Shown piece by piece: positions 34,401-44,429 of a stretch of 64,000 nt of DNA; the first letter of the stretch is position 1, and each line of letters starts with the position of its first letter. The notes under the pieces are model-generated. The model was not told the DNA's origin. It saw only the letters and a list, made by a program, of their open reading frames with translations, and did not search any database. This DNA is from Pleurostoma richardsiae. Its lineage: Eukaryota > Ascomycota > Sordariomycetes > Calosphaeriales > Pleurostomataceae. The translations under genes were made by a program, and so were the position numbers. The stretch covers positions 682,001 to 746,000 of the forward strand of contig JANBVO010000014.1 in NCBI GenBank assembly GCA_030052745.1, in the 5' to 3' direction.

Positions 34401-36178
34401 GTGCTCTCGTCAAGGCTCCATTCGACGGAACACTTCGAGCCTGGGAAGGCCAGGTTGAGTCGGTGCTGAAAGATATATATACGTCTATCCGGGATGAAAG
34501 ACTACCCCTGTATGGCGCCGAACCGACTCCAGCCCAGTCTCAGAACAGCCTGTCGGTGATCGGCATGCTGAAGCGTACGCCTAGCGTGCTAAGCAAGACC
34601 CCATCTGAAAGCCCATCTAGTCGTGGGCGGATTCCTGAACCCGCACGCGCCAGCAATTCGAGATGGAGCTCGAAGAGCCGATCACGGCCTCGACCTTTTG
34701 GAGGTGCCGGATTCTCATCTAGTAGAACGAGCTTTGAAGACGGCAACTCCATGTGGAGCCCAACTGAATCATCAGCGACTTGGAGTCGAGCCTCGTTGGG
34801 GCGGACGCACACGTCAATGTCGATGGACTCCTTCGGATCGTCCTGGCCTCGCGGCGACTTCCAGCAGTCAATTGGCTTTGCGAACGCTCTTAGCCAAGCA
34901 ATCATTCGAGAAGACACACAAGGCAGCATGCCATCTCTCATTAGCGACGAGATGAAGAACGCCCCGCTTCTTGAGGACGAGTCCCTCGAGCTTGCCGGGC
35001 CGCCATGGGTGAAGGAAGGCATCGTCATCCATAAACATCATCTCGACGGCATGGACAAGAAGGCCAAGGATCGTAACTGGACGGAGGTGTTTGCCGTTGT
35101 CCAGAAGGGTCAAATGAGTATCTTCTCCTTTTCTGGGAACAAGTCTATGGGCCGATCGAAGGGCCGATCCAGGAACGTACAGAACGTTCAGAAAGGGGGC
35201 GTGGTTGGTGGAGGTAACTGGCAGGATAACGCCACTAACCTCGGCACCTTCAGCTTGCGCCAGACCCTTGCATCCGCGCTTCCACCGCCTGGATACTCTC
35301 GACAGAGACCGCACGTCTGGGCGCTAAGTCTCCCCACTGGCGCAGTCCATCTCTTCCAGGTCGGCACGCCGGAGATCAGCAAGGAGTTCGTCACGACAGC
35401 GAACTACTGGAGTGCTCGGCTCAGTACCCATCCTCTCATGGGTGGTGTCTCCAACATAGAGTATGGCTGGGGTGAGTCGATAGTCAACAATTCGCTGGTC
35501 ACCGCCATCGCCGAAAGCACGGCTGGCCACCCTCCTGGAACCAGGGGTAGCTCTAGGCCCGGTAGTGCCGCCGCCGGTGCCATAACAAGCTCGAGCAACG
35601 GCCGCACGAGCATGCATTCGCGCACAAGCAGCTTCCGCTCAGCGAGCTCGTTCGACTTTGGCAGCTCCGGAGGCGCCGGGGGGTCGGGCTCTCGCCACGG
35701 AAAGCTCCCGGGCGACCGGATCCACATCGCTGAGTGGGCGCCGCCAACGCAATCGATGCGACCATCCGCCCTCCCAGAGGGGGAGCAGCTCAAGACGCTT
35801 CTCGCATACGTCAAGGGCGTCGAGGAGGAACTGCAGCAGCACAACGCGCTGCGGTCGCCGATGCTGCTGGCGTTCACGCCTCGAGGCCACAACGCGGCCA
35901 AGGCCATGGCCAACTGGGAGCGCAAGAGCGCGTACCTCCTGCGAGAGATCGTCAAGTTCCGCACGTACGTGGACTGCCTGCAGCAGGCGGAGGCCCGCAA
36001 GAGGGAGATCTGGAAGGAAAGGAACATCGCGAGGAGGGCGGCGAGGGGTGACGTCGTCGGTGACGAGGACGGGGAGAGCGAGGAAGGAGAGGAAGCTGGA
36101 GAGGAGGACGGAGAGACGGAGAGGGAGAGGGGCGAGGGGGAGGAGGCTCGTAATGGTGATGAGACGCTGCGGCCTTGA
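31472..36178 (+). CDS. Sec7-PH domain ARF guanine-nucleotide exchange factor (EFA6/Yel1-like)
   Basis: An intronless frame of 1568 residues. Residues 1-760 are a Ser/Pro-rich, largely disordered N-terminus with early FFRRVFGSSKSSL and KKPSSFFRRRKKS basic patches. The Sec7 domain spans about 770-920. The glutamate-finger region reads LRAETQQVDRILVAF (Glu near 838), and the hydrophobic-groove motif reads CYSIMLLNTDLH. A PH domain follows at about 1176-1310 (WVKEGIVIHKHHLDGMDKKA), then a helical region (AYVKGVEEELQQHNALRSP) and an acidic Glu/Gly/Asp tail. The Sec7-PH-helical order matches EFA6/PSD and yeast Yel1, which activate Arf6/Arf3 at the plasma membrane in polarised growth. The usual GEAQ reads AETQ here. 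Confidence 0.9.
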   Translation: MHSADSARRGQRRRPELNIDTHAPAPAPSILRKPSSRDVPSTPPNRRPPVSSRGKASRALKAAHTSRDPRDFESFLDGITPVDMSNKENDRPDPGPGNQRDSHDLSLSPRNVTRDSLVANMLLSLDQFSMGQMSSGFDDPAYNGGGADMARTTTANSRTRSTTGHGYSYSSDFDGGDDSSRYSNSRGRRSNSSSGFQSSLGRINSLRESRSALHSRGGKGSKSSSTNSIDTGGGYVQVLSSQRWASGFGGRSSSFDYGHRQSNSVTTQQTTQQPTTTQQSSQPWHIEFSNTFFNNDDYDAAPTPTVPGGPRRLPTMPSMPSFPRPEPMADVKSPGLERKRSTRSSRSATVGRQAQAKFNAARDPPPLPTLAPLAPLELDSAPAPHVGYEKAKETVHTGGPNSASQPKEKQGFFRRVFGSSKSSLAALHSSSSPSFSPSTSDANKHVASQMKSSSTPPSRESHHSTHALQKKPSSFFRRRKKSVADAEPPPLPASIVSPTVNPVIQKPELKPPKPLPAQPSPVTSLRKAMNPYLKGSPATPSGLQAASSPADDDVRLSQTPEEDEEERVQRDVRGFSPDYEPDPKATIRSVKPESRGRDITSSGDDRQSSMDTPGLQQPEQSHHGYARTASFLHDNSESEESPKRVFKRNSSAQLTDKRAKSPTSRSRSRSSLGPQRAGSTMGSDHRSGSREGAHAKKHSDTLAVESTDDDTHRPTSLTLPIEGVVSRAGSKSTRKSKSAASLPSVKIESSEPSPGVEKSDNPMDEPDPFIVGDPTEDDRQKAQKIFDGSEEFIQKDKAASWMGEEGPVRQRTLRAYMELYDFKDKSILMALRDICSRLVLRAETQQVDRILVAFSKRWCDCNPNHGFKAQDIIHTICYSIMLLNTDLHLADIESKMTRSQFIKNTMTTIRQALSEYAPDAFERPSVLPGKNNTLGAEDAEGRMSADRDRTASFRTSFKPLPRSGSSLGHHEDVDECGALVKAPFDGTLRAWEGQVESVLKDIYTSIRDERLPLYGAEPTPAQSQNSLSVIGMLKRTPSVLSKTPSESPSSRGRIPEPARASNSRWSSKSRSRPRPFGGAGFSSSRTSFEDGNSMWSPTESSATWSRASLGRTHTSMSMDSFGSSWPRGDFQQSIGFANALSQAIIREDTQGSMPSLISDEMKNAPLLEDESLELAGPPWVKEGIVIHKHHLDGMDKKAKDRNWTEVFAVVQKGQMSIFSFSGNKSMGRSKGRSRNVQNVQKGGVVGGGNWQDNATNLGTFSLRQTLASALPPPGYSRQRPHVWALSLPTGAVHLFQVGTPEISKEFVTTANYWSARLSTHPLMGGVSNIEYGWGESIVNNSLVTAIAESTAGHPPGTRGSSRPGSAAAGAITSSSNGRTSMHSRTSSFRSASSFDFGSSGGAGGSGSRHGKLPGDRIHIAEWAPPTQSMRPSALPEGEQLKTLLAYVKGVEEELQQHNALRSPMLLAFTPRGHNAAKAMANWERKSAYLLREIVKFRTYVDCLQQAEARKREIWKERNIARRAARGDVVGDEDGESEEGEEAGEEDGETERERGEGEEARNGDETLRP

Positions 36179-36600
36179 CGTGGTCTATCCAGAGGATACC
36201 CCCTTGCTGTTTTACTGTTTTCTGTTCGCTCGCGGGCATGGCGGTTGCTATTGTTAGATATTGTAGATGAGCATTTTCTTGGTGCGGCGGAGTTTAATTC
36301 TGTTTGGGTAGGCTATTCTGCCTTTCGATAAAGCGCGAGCCTGGCTCGAGATATGTGTACCGAGTAGTAGCATACAGCCAACATTGTCTTTGCGCTCTCT
36401 GTTTCATACTCTAGCAATCATAGTCCGGCACGGGTGAAGTATCGAACCTCGTACTTCCGTGTCTACTATAGATGACGGTTCTCACTAACCGAGAGCCCGG
36501 CGTGAAACTTCACGGCGGCACCATTGACCTGTTCCACGGTCTCTTGTCCTCCCCACCCCTTTCCTCTCATATGCTCCTAGGGCCCTCTATCACCATCCTT
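36179..36600. other. Convergent intergenic, no gene seen
   Basis: 3' flanks of the Sec7 gene (+) and the small secreted protein gene (-). Confidence 0.5.
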
Positions 36601-37166
36601 TCAGCAAGCCGCGGTAGCAACGGCGTACACGGTTCGACATCCAATGTTGTTACACGAGTCCGGATCGGCGCAGGGGAAGTTGACTGTCGTGGAGGCCAGC
36701 GCGCCGGCGCACCCGCACGGCCGGGTGAGCGCCTGCGTGGTCGTGCACTGCGGGACGAGGCAGGTCCGGCAGGCGGTGCCGGTGGCGGTCAATGTGGGGC
36801 AGTGCGCGGACGGGACGCAGGGCGCGATGGTGGTGCGTGTCGCTGTGTGGGTGATGGTGCGGGTTGAGGTTGTGGGCTGGAGGAGGGTGATGGTTGCTAT
36901 CGAGGTGGAGATGGTAGTGGTGGTGACGAGGGAGGTTGCAGTGATGAGGGAGGTGATGAGGGATGTCCGGGTGAGGGTCGAGGGGGCTGGGCAGGTGGTC
37001 GTGCGGGAGCCGCCGCGGGTTATTGTCGTGGGTGTCAAGGTGATGCCTTGCCCGAGGGCTCTGTGTGAGATGGCGTTAGAAAGTTGAGGCCGGCTGGTCG
37101 TGATCCTGGGGAGCGGTGATCTTACGTGCTGAGGACGCCAAGGAACAGGATCGTAAGACAGTACAT
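36601..37166 (-). CDS. Small secreted Cys- and Thr-rich protein
   Basis: Two exons on the minus strand (37166-37126 and 37060-36601) join in frame to give 166 residues. The intron is 65 nt with a GTAAGA donor, a CTAAC branch and a CACAG acceptor. Splicing produces a clean signal peptide, MYCLTILFLGVLSTALGQ, which the unspliced 201-residue frame lacks. The mature part begins with about 60 residues rich in Thr, Ser and Ile (TTTISTSIATITL), likely O-glycosylated. A Cys-rich region follows (CVPSAHCPTLTATGTACRTC, then PCGCAGALAST and DPDSCNNIGC), giving 12 Cys after the signal. It is probably a cell-wall or secreted protein. Effector function is possible but unproven, and no named domain was recognised. 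Confidence 0.72.
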
Positions 37167-37866
37167 GTTGCTTAATTTGGCTTCTTTTCGTGGCCTTGTC
37201 CGACATTCTGTTGTCAGGCCTGGGGTGTCAAGTGTAAGGTATTTATGTTTCAATCGCACTAATTATTCCGTACACCGAGATCCCATGCTACCTGTGTTAG
37301 ATCAAATCTGGAAGCGTATATTGCTAGTATATTACGCTTTGGCTATTCTCGAGAGAGCGACAATGCAATGTGCGTACATCCGGTGGTTGATACTGCTCAA
37401 TGCTCGCGGCCGTCCATAATCAGTTTACAGAGAAGACTTCCCGGGCTTTGGGGCACCGTCATGCAGGTCGGCTCTGCTTGTGAGCAGTCTGATGCTGGTC
37501 GTCACGTTCAGGAGGGCATACCGCTCCCGGCTGAATAGCCCAGTCACCGGGACCCAGGGTATATTGAACAATAACCCAAATGCCAAAAATAGGCACTTGG
37601 CGAGAGCCTCCAATCTAACGCGGGCGTCCTTTACCTATATGGGCTGTCTTGCACTGAAGAGTCATCTGATATCCTACTTCAAGATTCCTACTCCTTCAGG
37701 ATCCTAGTCATCTAGGGGACATTAGTGGCACGATCCTCGTTTAACCATTGTCTCTATACCTGTGAAGCCGAGTTACAACAGAGTAGCGGTCGACTAGCAG
37801 CAGCCTGATCTCGCGGTCATGATACTACGTCTTTCATTATGCCTACATAGACTGAGTCTAGTCCGT
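37167..37866. other. Intergenic, no gene seen
   Basis: Promoter of the secreted protein and 3' flank of the HET gene. No supportable coding sequence. Confidence 0.5.
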
Positions 37867-40680
37867 CTACCGTATCTCAAACTCCGTAGCTTGTGACTGT
37901 ATGACAGAGAGATCCATACCCGCGAACGCCTCGCCATCCATCTTGCCATACACATATGCCTCGCCCATAAGTTTGAACTTCCCGTCCCGTTCCTTCAGTA
38001 TGACAGGCACAGAACAACCGAATAATATGCACACGATATCGCCGACGCTTACGTATCGGGAGCCAAGGCCAACAAGCCGTTCTGTCCCAGGCGACGATCG
38101 GATGTCAACAGACTCGTCATCCTCGGCATCTCCACACGAGAAGATGGTCCTGTTCCAGACGATGCTCTGCACGCGCTTGCAGTACTCGACGATCGACTCC
38201 GGCTGGGACTTGCTGGCCACGATCTTGGCCGTGTTCAGGTCCCCCTCGGGGCTCGCCCTGAGCATGGCATATGCACAGGCTCTCTTATACCACATCGGCG
38301 CGTTGCGACCGTCGGCGTCCCGGTCCGCCACGAGGGTCCGCCACAGCTGATCCGGGAAGCTGTTGAAGTCCATTTCCTTCTCCCACCCCAGGATCGATAG
38401 ACAGTCTCCGGGGATGATGCCATCGATAACGCGGGGTGACACCTTGGAGATCCGCCCCAGCACGATGCCTTTGGCGAACAGGCAGCATTCGAAGTTTCTA
38501 AGCCGCTGTTCCCTGCGCTTCATGTATTTTTCCCGTGCTAATCTGTTTCTCTTGCGCCTCTCCGCGGTTGGGTCATCCAGAGGAACTTGTTCTTCTATTT
38601 CCATTGATCTCCTTTTCAAGCTGGCTCGTTCTTCGTGCCAGTTGGGCCTGGAGGGCCCTGGCAACGCTGCGGCCCTTATCTGAGTTTTCGGGTATTCGGT
38701 TGTGTCGATCTCTCCTCCATTGCGTCCATCTAGTCTATTCTCACCTGAGATCGGGCTCAGGATTGATGTTATAGACATGTTCTGAGAGGGATTGAGAGGC
38801 ACAGAAGATGAGCCTGAGGTAGCTCCCAGAGCAGAAGATAGCTGATTATAGGCAGCGGTTCGAGCCCGCAGATCAGCCGGTTTCTCAAAGTGGGCTTCAG
38901 CTAGCAGTCCTCGAGAGGCGTTGTAGATCCGTTGTTTTGATTTGCCAACCAGGCTATCGCCATTGATCCGGCCATTCGAATGTGAGGGCGAGCCAAACGC
39001 CGAGTTTCGCACCATACCAACCCACGAGGGCAGTGATTTGCGATGATCGGAGTATGATACCCAGTAGCGGCAAATAATGTCTAAGGATTTGCTTGTCTCA
39101 ACGCAGTATTTGACGAAGTCAATATATACGTCAATAGGATCCCTCTCGTATTGCGGCAGTAAAGTCGTCCCGGGTCCCTTTTCGGCACCAGGTATGGTCT
39201 CAGAGGCCAGAGGCCCGTCGTTGGCGAGGGACAAGAATGCGTAGATGATGTCTCGTGGGTTAGTCGCCTCGAACGAAGTATACTCCGTGACCAGAAACTC
39301 CAAGCTCCACAAGCGGTCCAGGACCTCGCCGGTGCGGGTCTTCCTGAAGACCGTGTTGATTGCGTTGACCAGCGCCAGCGCGCGACCGGAGTAAACGTGG
39401 TCAAGGGCATCCGCGTCATGCGCGTAGAGGGTGGACCTGTTATACAGACCCGCCACCTTGTCGAGTCTCCGCATCAGAATCTCGATGGCATCGGCGAAGT
39501 CCAACCAGCTCAGGACCTTCTCGCCGCACCGTATCGCGACTCGCTTCGCGTAGGCGATTTCCTGAATGACCCACCGCCGCCGAAACCAAGGCCGCTTGAG
39601 AAGATCCGCAAACGCAATCCAAGACCGGAGAATCTGTCCGTCTTCCCCCTCGTTCTCTAGAAGCGCGTCCAGCAGAGTCAAGTTGAGCATACGCGGTATG
39701 AAGTCCATGGCGAGCCTCTCTGTCTCGCTGTTCTGTGGCTCTTCACCGAGCCAAATCACAACCGACCAAGCGTTGCTGTATATCTGCGGCATCTTCGGTA
39801 GTTGGCTAGCCTTTTCTCCATCGTGTTTCTGGTCAATGCAAAGAGCATCAACCCAGAGAAGGATGTCGCGGGTCGCAGACCTCAGCCGCTTCAAAGCACC
39901 GTACAGACTCGATCGGATCTCGAAGGGTTGATAGTCCGACCTGAGGGGTGGTGGATCTTCGGTGTCCGTTTGAGAAGTGTCAGTTAGAGGAAATCGCCCG
40001 TCCGAGAGGAAGATGGTGTGCTTGTCGAGCGATGTGCCCCAAGCGTAGGACAAGGCTTCGTACTCTACTGTGACTGTTTCCTGGATGGGAACTGGTATAA
40101 GTTGAGCGTGAATTGGCTCTGAAAATGCCAGCGCTGGATGAAGCTTCAGAAGCCTGATTTTATCTGGCTCAAGTCTCGTATGCGAGTACCGGACTGGCTC
40201 AACGGGCCGCCCGTTAGTCACCTGCGCTGCTACAGGCCCCCAAGCGCTAGGATACATTTGAGGCCGGGCCGCTGCGGCGTCGCCGACATGGTTGGAATAC
40301 GAGAAAGGTAGTCTCGAGCTCTCTGTTGGTAAAGCAGATCCCCAGTACCCCGTAGCATTGTTGGAGGAGGCATCAAAGTTGTCCAGTGGTGGGGTCTTGG
40401 ATCCAGAAAACCCTCCTGCTTCGTAAAACGATGAGATGCCAGAGAGAGATGGCCACGAGCTGAGCGTGGGAGGGGTGATGGATCCAGACTGATATGAAGG
40501 AGTCGACGAGTGCCAAGCCCACGGCGACGCAGAGTATGGATTAGGCGGATACGGGTAATTAGGATAGTCGCCTTGATAAGATGGGTATAGCGGTGGTGGC
40601 TTGGGGACTTGCGTTGAATAATCATGAAGGTCAAACGTTGCGCCAGGAGATCTTCGAGCTGAGTCGTCATCATCCGCCAT
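37867..40680 (-). CDS. HET-domain (heterokaryon incompatibility) protein
   Basis: An intronless frame of 937 residues. Residues 1-110 are rich in Pro, Tyr and Ser (PPPLYPSYQGDYPNYPYPPN). The HET domain spans about 180-370, with EYEALSYAWG, ILLWVDALCIDQ and IYSNAWSVVIWLGEE, the three conserved HET blocks. The middle carries FLVTEYTSFEATNPRDIIYA. Near residue 700 a basic stretch (ERRKRNRLAREKYMKRREQR) could act as a nuclear localisation or coiled region. A C-terminal globular part (GDIVCILFGCSVPVILKERD) is common in this class. HET domains act as TIR-related cell-death effectors in non-self recognition. The specific partner is unknown. Confidence 0.93.
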   Translation of the reverse strand: MADDDDSARRSPGATFDLHDYSTQVPKPPPLYPSYQGDYPNYPYPPNPYSASPWAWHSSTPSYQSGSITPPTLSSWPSLSGISSFYEAGGFSGSKTPPLDNFDASSNNATGYWGSALPTESSRLPFSYSNHVGDAAAARPQMYPSAWGPVAAQVTNGRPVEPVRYSHTRLEPDKIRLLKLHPALAFSEPIHAQLIPVPIQETVTVEYEALSYAWGTSLDKHTIFLSDGRFPLTDTSQTDTEDPPPLRSDYQPFEIRSSLYGALKRLRSATRDILLWVDALCIDQKHDGEKASQLPKMPQIYSNAWSVVIWLGEEPQNSETERLAMDFIPRMLNLTLLDALLENEGEDGQILRSWIAFADLLKRPWFRRRWVIQEIAYAKRVAIRCGEKVLSWLDFADAIEILMRRLDKVAGLYNRSTLYAHDADALDHVYSGRALALVNAINTVFRKTRTGEVLDRLWSLEFLVTEYTSFEATNPRDIIYAFLSLANDGPLASETIPGAEKGPGTTLLPQYERDPIDVYIDFVKYCVETSKSLDIICRYWVSYSDHRKSLPSWVGMVRNSAFGSPSHSNGRINGDSLVGKSKQRIYNASRGLLAEAHFEKPADLRARTAAYNQLSSALGATSGSSSVPLNPSQNMSITSILSPISGENRLDGRNGGEIDTTEYPKTQIRAAALPGPSRPNWHEERASLKRRSMEIEEQVPLDDPTAERRKRNRLAREKYMKRREQRLRNFECCLFAKGIVLGRISKVSPRVIDGIIPGDCLSILGWEKEMDFNSFPDQLWRTLVADRDADGRNAPMWYKRACAYAMLRASPEGDLNTAKIVASKSQPESIVEYCKRVQSIVWNRTIFSCGDAEDDESVDIRSSPGTERLVGLGSRYVSVGDIVCILFGCSVPVILKERDGKFKLMGEAYVYGKMDGEAFAGMDLSVIQSQATEFEIR

Positions 40681-41584
40681 GGTGACGCGTTATCGAGACC
40701 CTTCGGCCTTCTTGTATATACCGCGAAAGCCTCTATGCATGCATGGAAAGCAAGAGAGTCTCATGTGCGGGAACTATGTCCCGCGCCGGGGAAAGCAAGC
40801 TGAGGGTGAAAAGGGAGCTTTGTCGCAGCCCATGAGGGGTTTCCTTTGCCCAGGCGGGATGCCTCCAGCTCCGCCCGCAAGGTCGGCGCAGGATGCCGTC
40901 CAAGCAATCCGTCCTCAGCAATCCGCCCCCACACTTCATGCGATGATTGAGTGCGACTGTGAGATGGACACAATCTGATTGCTGCTGTGTGAAGGCGATG
41001 TTTGATGAGTCGCTCGATGATCCGATAGAAGAAGAGTCGCTTGGCGGAGAGATTGCTTTGGCACCTCAGCTGTGCTAAGGTAAGCGTCCCCTGACACCAG
41101 ATAATGTGGCTGTGTCGTATCGAGACGCGTGACCGTCTGTTGTCTTAATGCAGCTACTGGAAAGCCCATACACAGTTAGATACTGTGGCTGCTGTAAGCC
41201 AATGGTTGCCTACGGTCTACGGCTTTCTCCTGCAAGCTGGGCTCACCAGCAGATGTGACACTTCCAAAATCTAGTATGTTACGGAACCAAGCCAAGCAGG
41301 CCCCGCAGCTCTATGGCAGCAAGTGAGTTGATAACAAGGACTATTCAGACTTGGATGGACTCAGCGATGCTCTCATGTGAACTAGCCGCCGACCTGATGC
41401 CATCAAGGGGAAGGTATTCAATCGGTATTACTTCACGAAGGCTGCAGAAAAAGTAGCTATGGAGAAATAGTCCCATCATAAGCGACCGTTGTTGTATTTA
41501 CAAGTCCCCCCTGGACAAAGTTATCGTATCAGTCAAGACTCAGCGCGTCCTCCACGCTCTCCAAAAGTCTTTATAGCTGATGTA
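40681..41584. other. Intergenic, no gene seen
   Basis: Upstream of the HET gene and downstream of the large secreted protein. Several small open frames on both strands, none family-like. Confidence 0.5.
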
Positions 41585-44429
41585 CTACCGCTTCTTTTGA
41601 GACTTCTCCCTTACCAGCGGCACATCAAAGCACTTGTCTATCTTCTCGCCTGCATTCCCCCAGGGCATGGCGCCCTGCAGTGCCTCCAACCCAGCGATAC
41701 GATCCCTAGCAATGAACATCTGTGTCATACGGTTGCTACTGTACGTGCACAACAATGGGTAGAAGAGACTCTCGTCCTTACCCGTACTCATGGCGAGAAA
41801 GCGCCCATTGGGCCCGTGGACTTTAAGAGCCACCCGCTCGCTTCCCTCGGGGACCTTCTTCCGGTGATGCACCTTCAGGAACGAGACACCGGAGTTGGAC
41901 ATTTGTTTCTTGTCGTAGTGCAGGCGGGCGTCGATCTCCACGCTGCCCTCGTTGATTTTCCACATGAGGTTGCACCTGGGTCCTTGAGCTTGGTCACGCG
42001 GGACGGCGTAGATGTCGTCGATGTCATGCTTGTCGGGTTTGGTACTCCAGTCGACGTTGGCGTCGTGGCAGGCGGTAAACACGACCGAGGAGTCGGGCAC
42101 GGTGAGAAAGTTTGACTTGTAGCCGTCGGTTCTGTCGAAGGGAGGGCTGGGTACCGGGATACCTTCCGCGTCGGGTGCAGAGGTACCAGCATCGACTCCG
42201 CCAGCATGGTCTGTCGTGCTTGCGCCTGTCGAAGACAGCCCAGGCGATGATACAGTTACGTGGCTGGAGCTAGAACTGGTGGGTGCAGCTGTATTACTAC
42301 TGGTACTGGATGTGCCAACAAGCGTAGGAGTTGGGGTCAGATCTGTAGAGGTGCTTGGCAAACCAGGGAGCTTGATGCATCCGCGAGCGAGAGGATTGTC
42401 CTTTGTATCCAAAAGAGGAAACTTCTTGTCGCCGACGTAAGCATACATCTCGTTCCGCCAGCTCACCTGAGTGCTGATGCCCGTACATCCATCAGTGTCG
42501 TTGAACCCTGCGGCGAAGGAACCATCTCCACTTGAACCGATGGAAGCGGCAACTTGAGCGGTTGCTGTGAGCGAAGGCTCATCCACGACCCCGGCCTCCT
42601 TCTCAATCCAAAAGAACTTAAGGCTGCACTTGATTGCGAGAGGCAGGCCCAGAGAAGCAGACAGCTTGATGTCTCCGTCGGCTTCAATGACGGGCTCCAA
42701 GTAGGGGTCCCAACCGTCCTTGTGTGAGTTGGAGGGGTTGACGAAGTCGACAAGCACGTGTGCATCACGCAGACCCGTCTCGGCGCCGGCAAGGAGGCGG
42801 CCCTTAGCTCTAGCGTCAAGAGTGATGTGCGAGCCGACCTCAAGCGATGGGGTGATGGAGACGATGCTGTACTTAATGCCGGGAAGTTCGTAGCTGTAAA
42901 GATATTTATTGAATTCATGCTGGTAGGACATCTGAGCGTCGATCCCGAGCTTCATCGCGAACCGAAGGTCGGTCCGCATATCGACATAGCCCTCGGTGAG
43001 GCCATGCCGTGTCCAGGTGGCGCGCCCGGCCAGAGTAACGTTGCCAGAGACGCCGCAATCGACGCAGAAAATATTCATGTACCCACCGAGCTTTTTGTCG
43101 GAGCCGTCGTGATTCCCGGAGTCACTCTGCGTTCCGAATGACTTCAACAAGATGGAGTCACCCCATGGAGACACCGTCTTCTTGATATCCTGATCCCGGA
43201 GTTTGCTGCCCTTAGCATTCGAAGCATCCGGCACCTTGAAACTGTAGTCCTTCTGCCATGATTTTGTGTGCGCGCGGCCAATAATGGATCTGGGATCTTC
43301 TGAAACCCAGCCACGCATAGTACCGTCGTTTGCGGGATCTGAGGTGACTGCATAGTGATTCATGCCGGGTCGGACAGTGCCGGTAACATCATCGCGAGAG
43401 TATGTTATTGAGCGAGTAGAGTTGTCCCGACCACACGATGGGTACGATCTGCATGTTCGTGAGCTGTTTGTAGAACTAGATCCAGAGTTCTCCGAAGAGC
43501 TAGAAGTAGGCTCCTCAGTTCCAGGAGTCCACCATCCCCATTCAGTCTGACCTTGAGAGGTAAGGCTGTCTGGGCTGTGAAATGCACCGTCCACCTCGAT
43601 GACAAGTCCATCCTTGATGTGGATGGTTGTGACTTTGAAGTAGCAACGCTCACTGTCCGCATACAAACTGCACCCTTCGGTATAAGTGACGAGGATAATC
43701 TCAGTCGACCAGTGTTTGACTGCATATTCATATGCTTCAGAAGTCCTAAACGACACCTTGCAACCTGTCTGGGTGCAGGTAACATCTGTGTAATCGCAGT
43801 GATCCAAGTTGACGGATGGAGACGTGAAATTGTAGGTCAAGAATGCAAAGTACCCGGCTTGAGATGGATCTGATGTTGCAGATGTCAGGCAGAGTTGCAC
43901 GGTTGCGCTGCAAAATAAGTAGATGCAACTTACTAGATTGACCATAGTACATAGGCGAGCCGCTATGGGCCGGAACAGGGATGATGTTGGCAGGAGATGA
44001 CGTATCTACGGTCCAATGGACACTCGGTGGAAGCTTCACGGTTGTCGCTGACTGAGAGAACGCGGGCTTCTCAACGGGTGATGAATTAGTCGGTGCGGGC
44101 TTCTGGAAACTAGCTGACGGAGGAGTCTGAGCAGGTGACGATTTATCCGACACGGGTCTCTCCAAGGGTGACGAAATAGCCGACGGTGGCAAGAGTGTAG
44201 TCACGTCGGAGGCAGTCGAGACAAAGAGATCGGCTGAGGTACACTCTTTGGGTGCTGGACATCCATCCTCTGGTTGAGCATAGATGATCACGACCTCGAA
44301 GCCGCCTTGTTTGGGAGGAGTAACGTGTGACGTGCCCATCCGCTCCTCTAGGGCTGGAGATGCAGCTACCCCCAAAGTCACGCAGATGGCGACAATGACC
44401 GGACCGATGAGCATGTCGAAGAATAGCAC
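41585..44429 (-). CDS. Large secreted/surface protein of unknown family
   Basis: Two exons on the minus strand (44429-43934 and 43869-41585) join in frame to give 926 residues, using a GTAAGT donor, CTGAC branch and CAG acceptor. A signal peptide or anchor lies at residues 5-23 (DMLIGPVIVAICVTLGVAAS). Residues 60-150 are Ser/Pro-rich. An ordered region follows (AGYFAFLTYNFTSPSVNLDH, then a Cys-rich DYTDVTCTQTGCKVSF), then a large central domain with MNIFCVDCGVSGNVTLAGRA. A Ser/Thr-rich linker (near DLTPTPTLVGTSSTS) precedes a final Cys-containing part. There is no GPI tail. Such proteins occur in plant-associated fungi as uncharacterised (DUF-type) extracellular proteins; I cannot assign the family securely. 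Confidence 0.72.

Noticed and set aside
31497-36257. Long minus-strand and alternate-frame ORFs over the Sec7 gene
   Set aside because: They are low-complexity Ser/Arg/Pro shadows of a GC-rich coding sequence. Only the 1568-residue + frame has domains.
43553-43873. Plus-strand ORFs over the large secreted protein
   Set aside because: They are antisense shadows. The minus-strand joined frame is longer, has a signal peptide and a consistent domain order.
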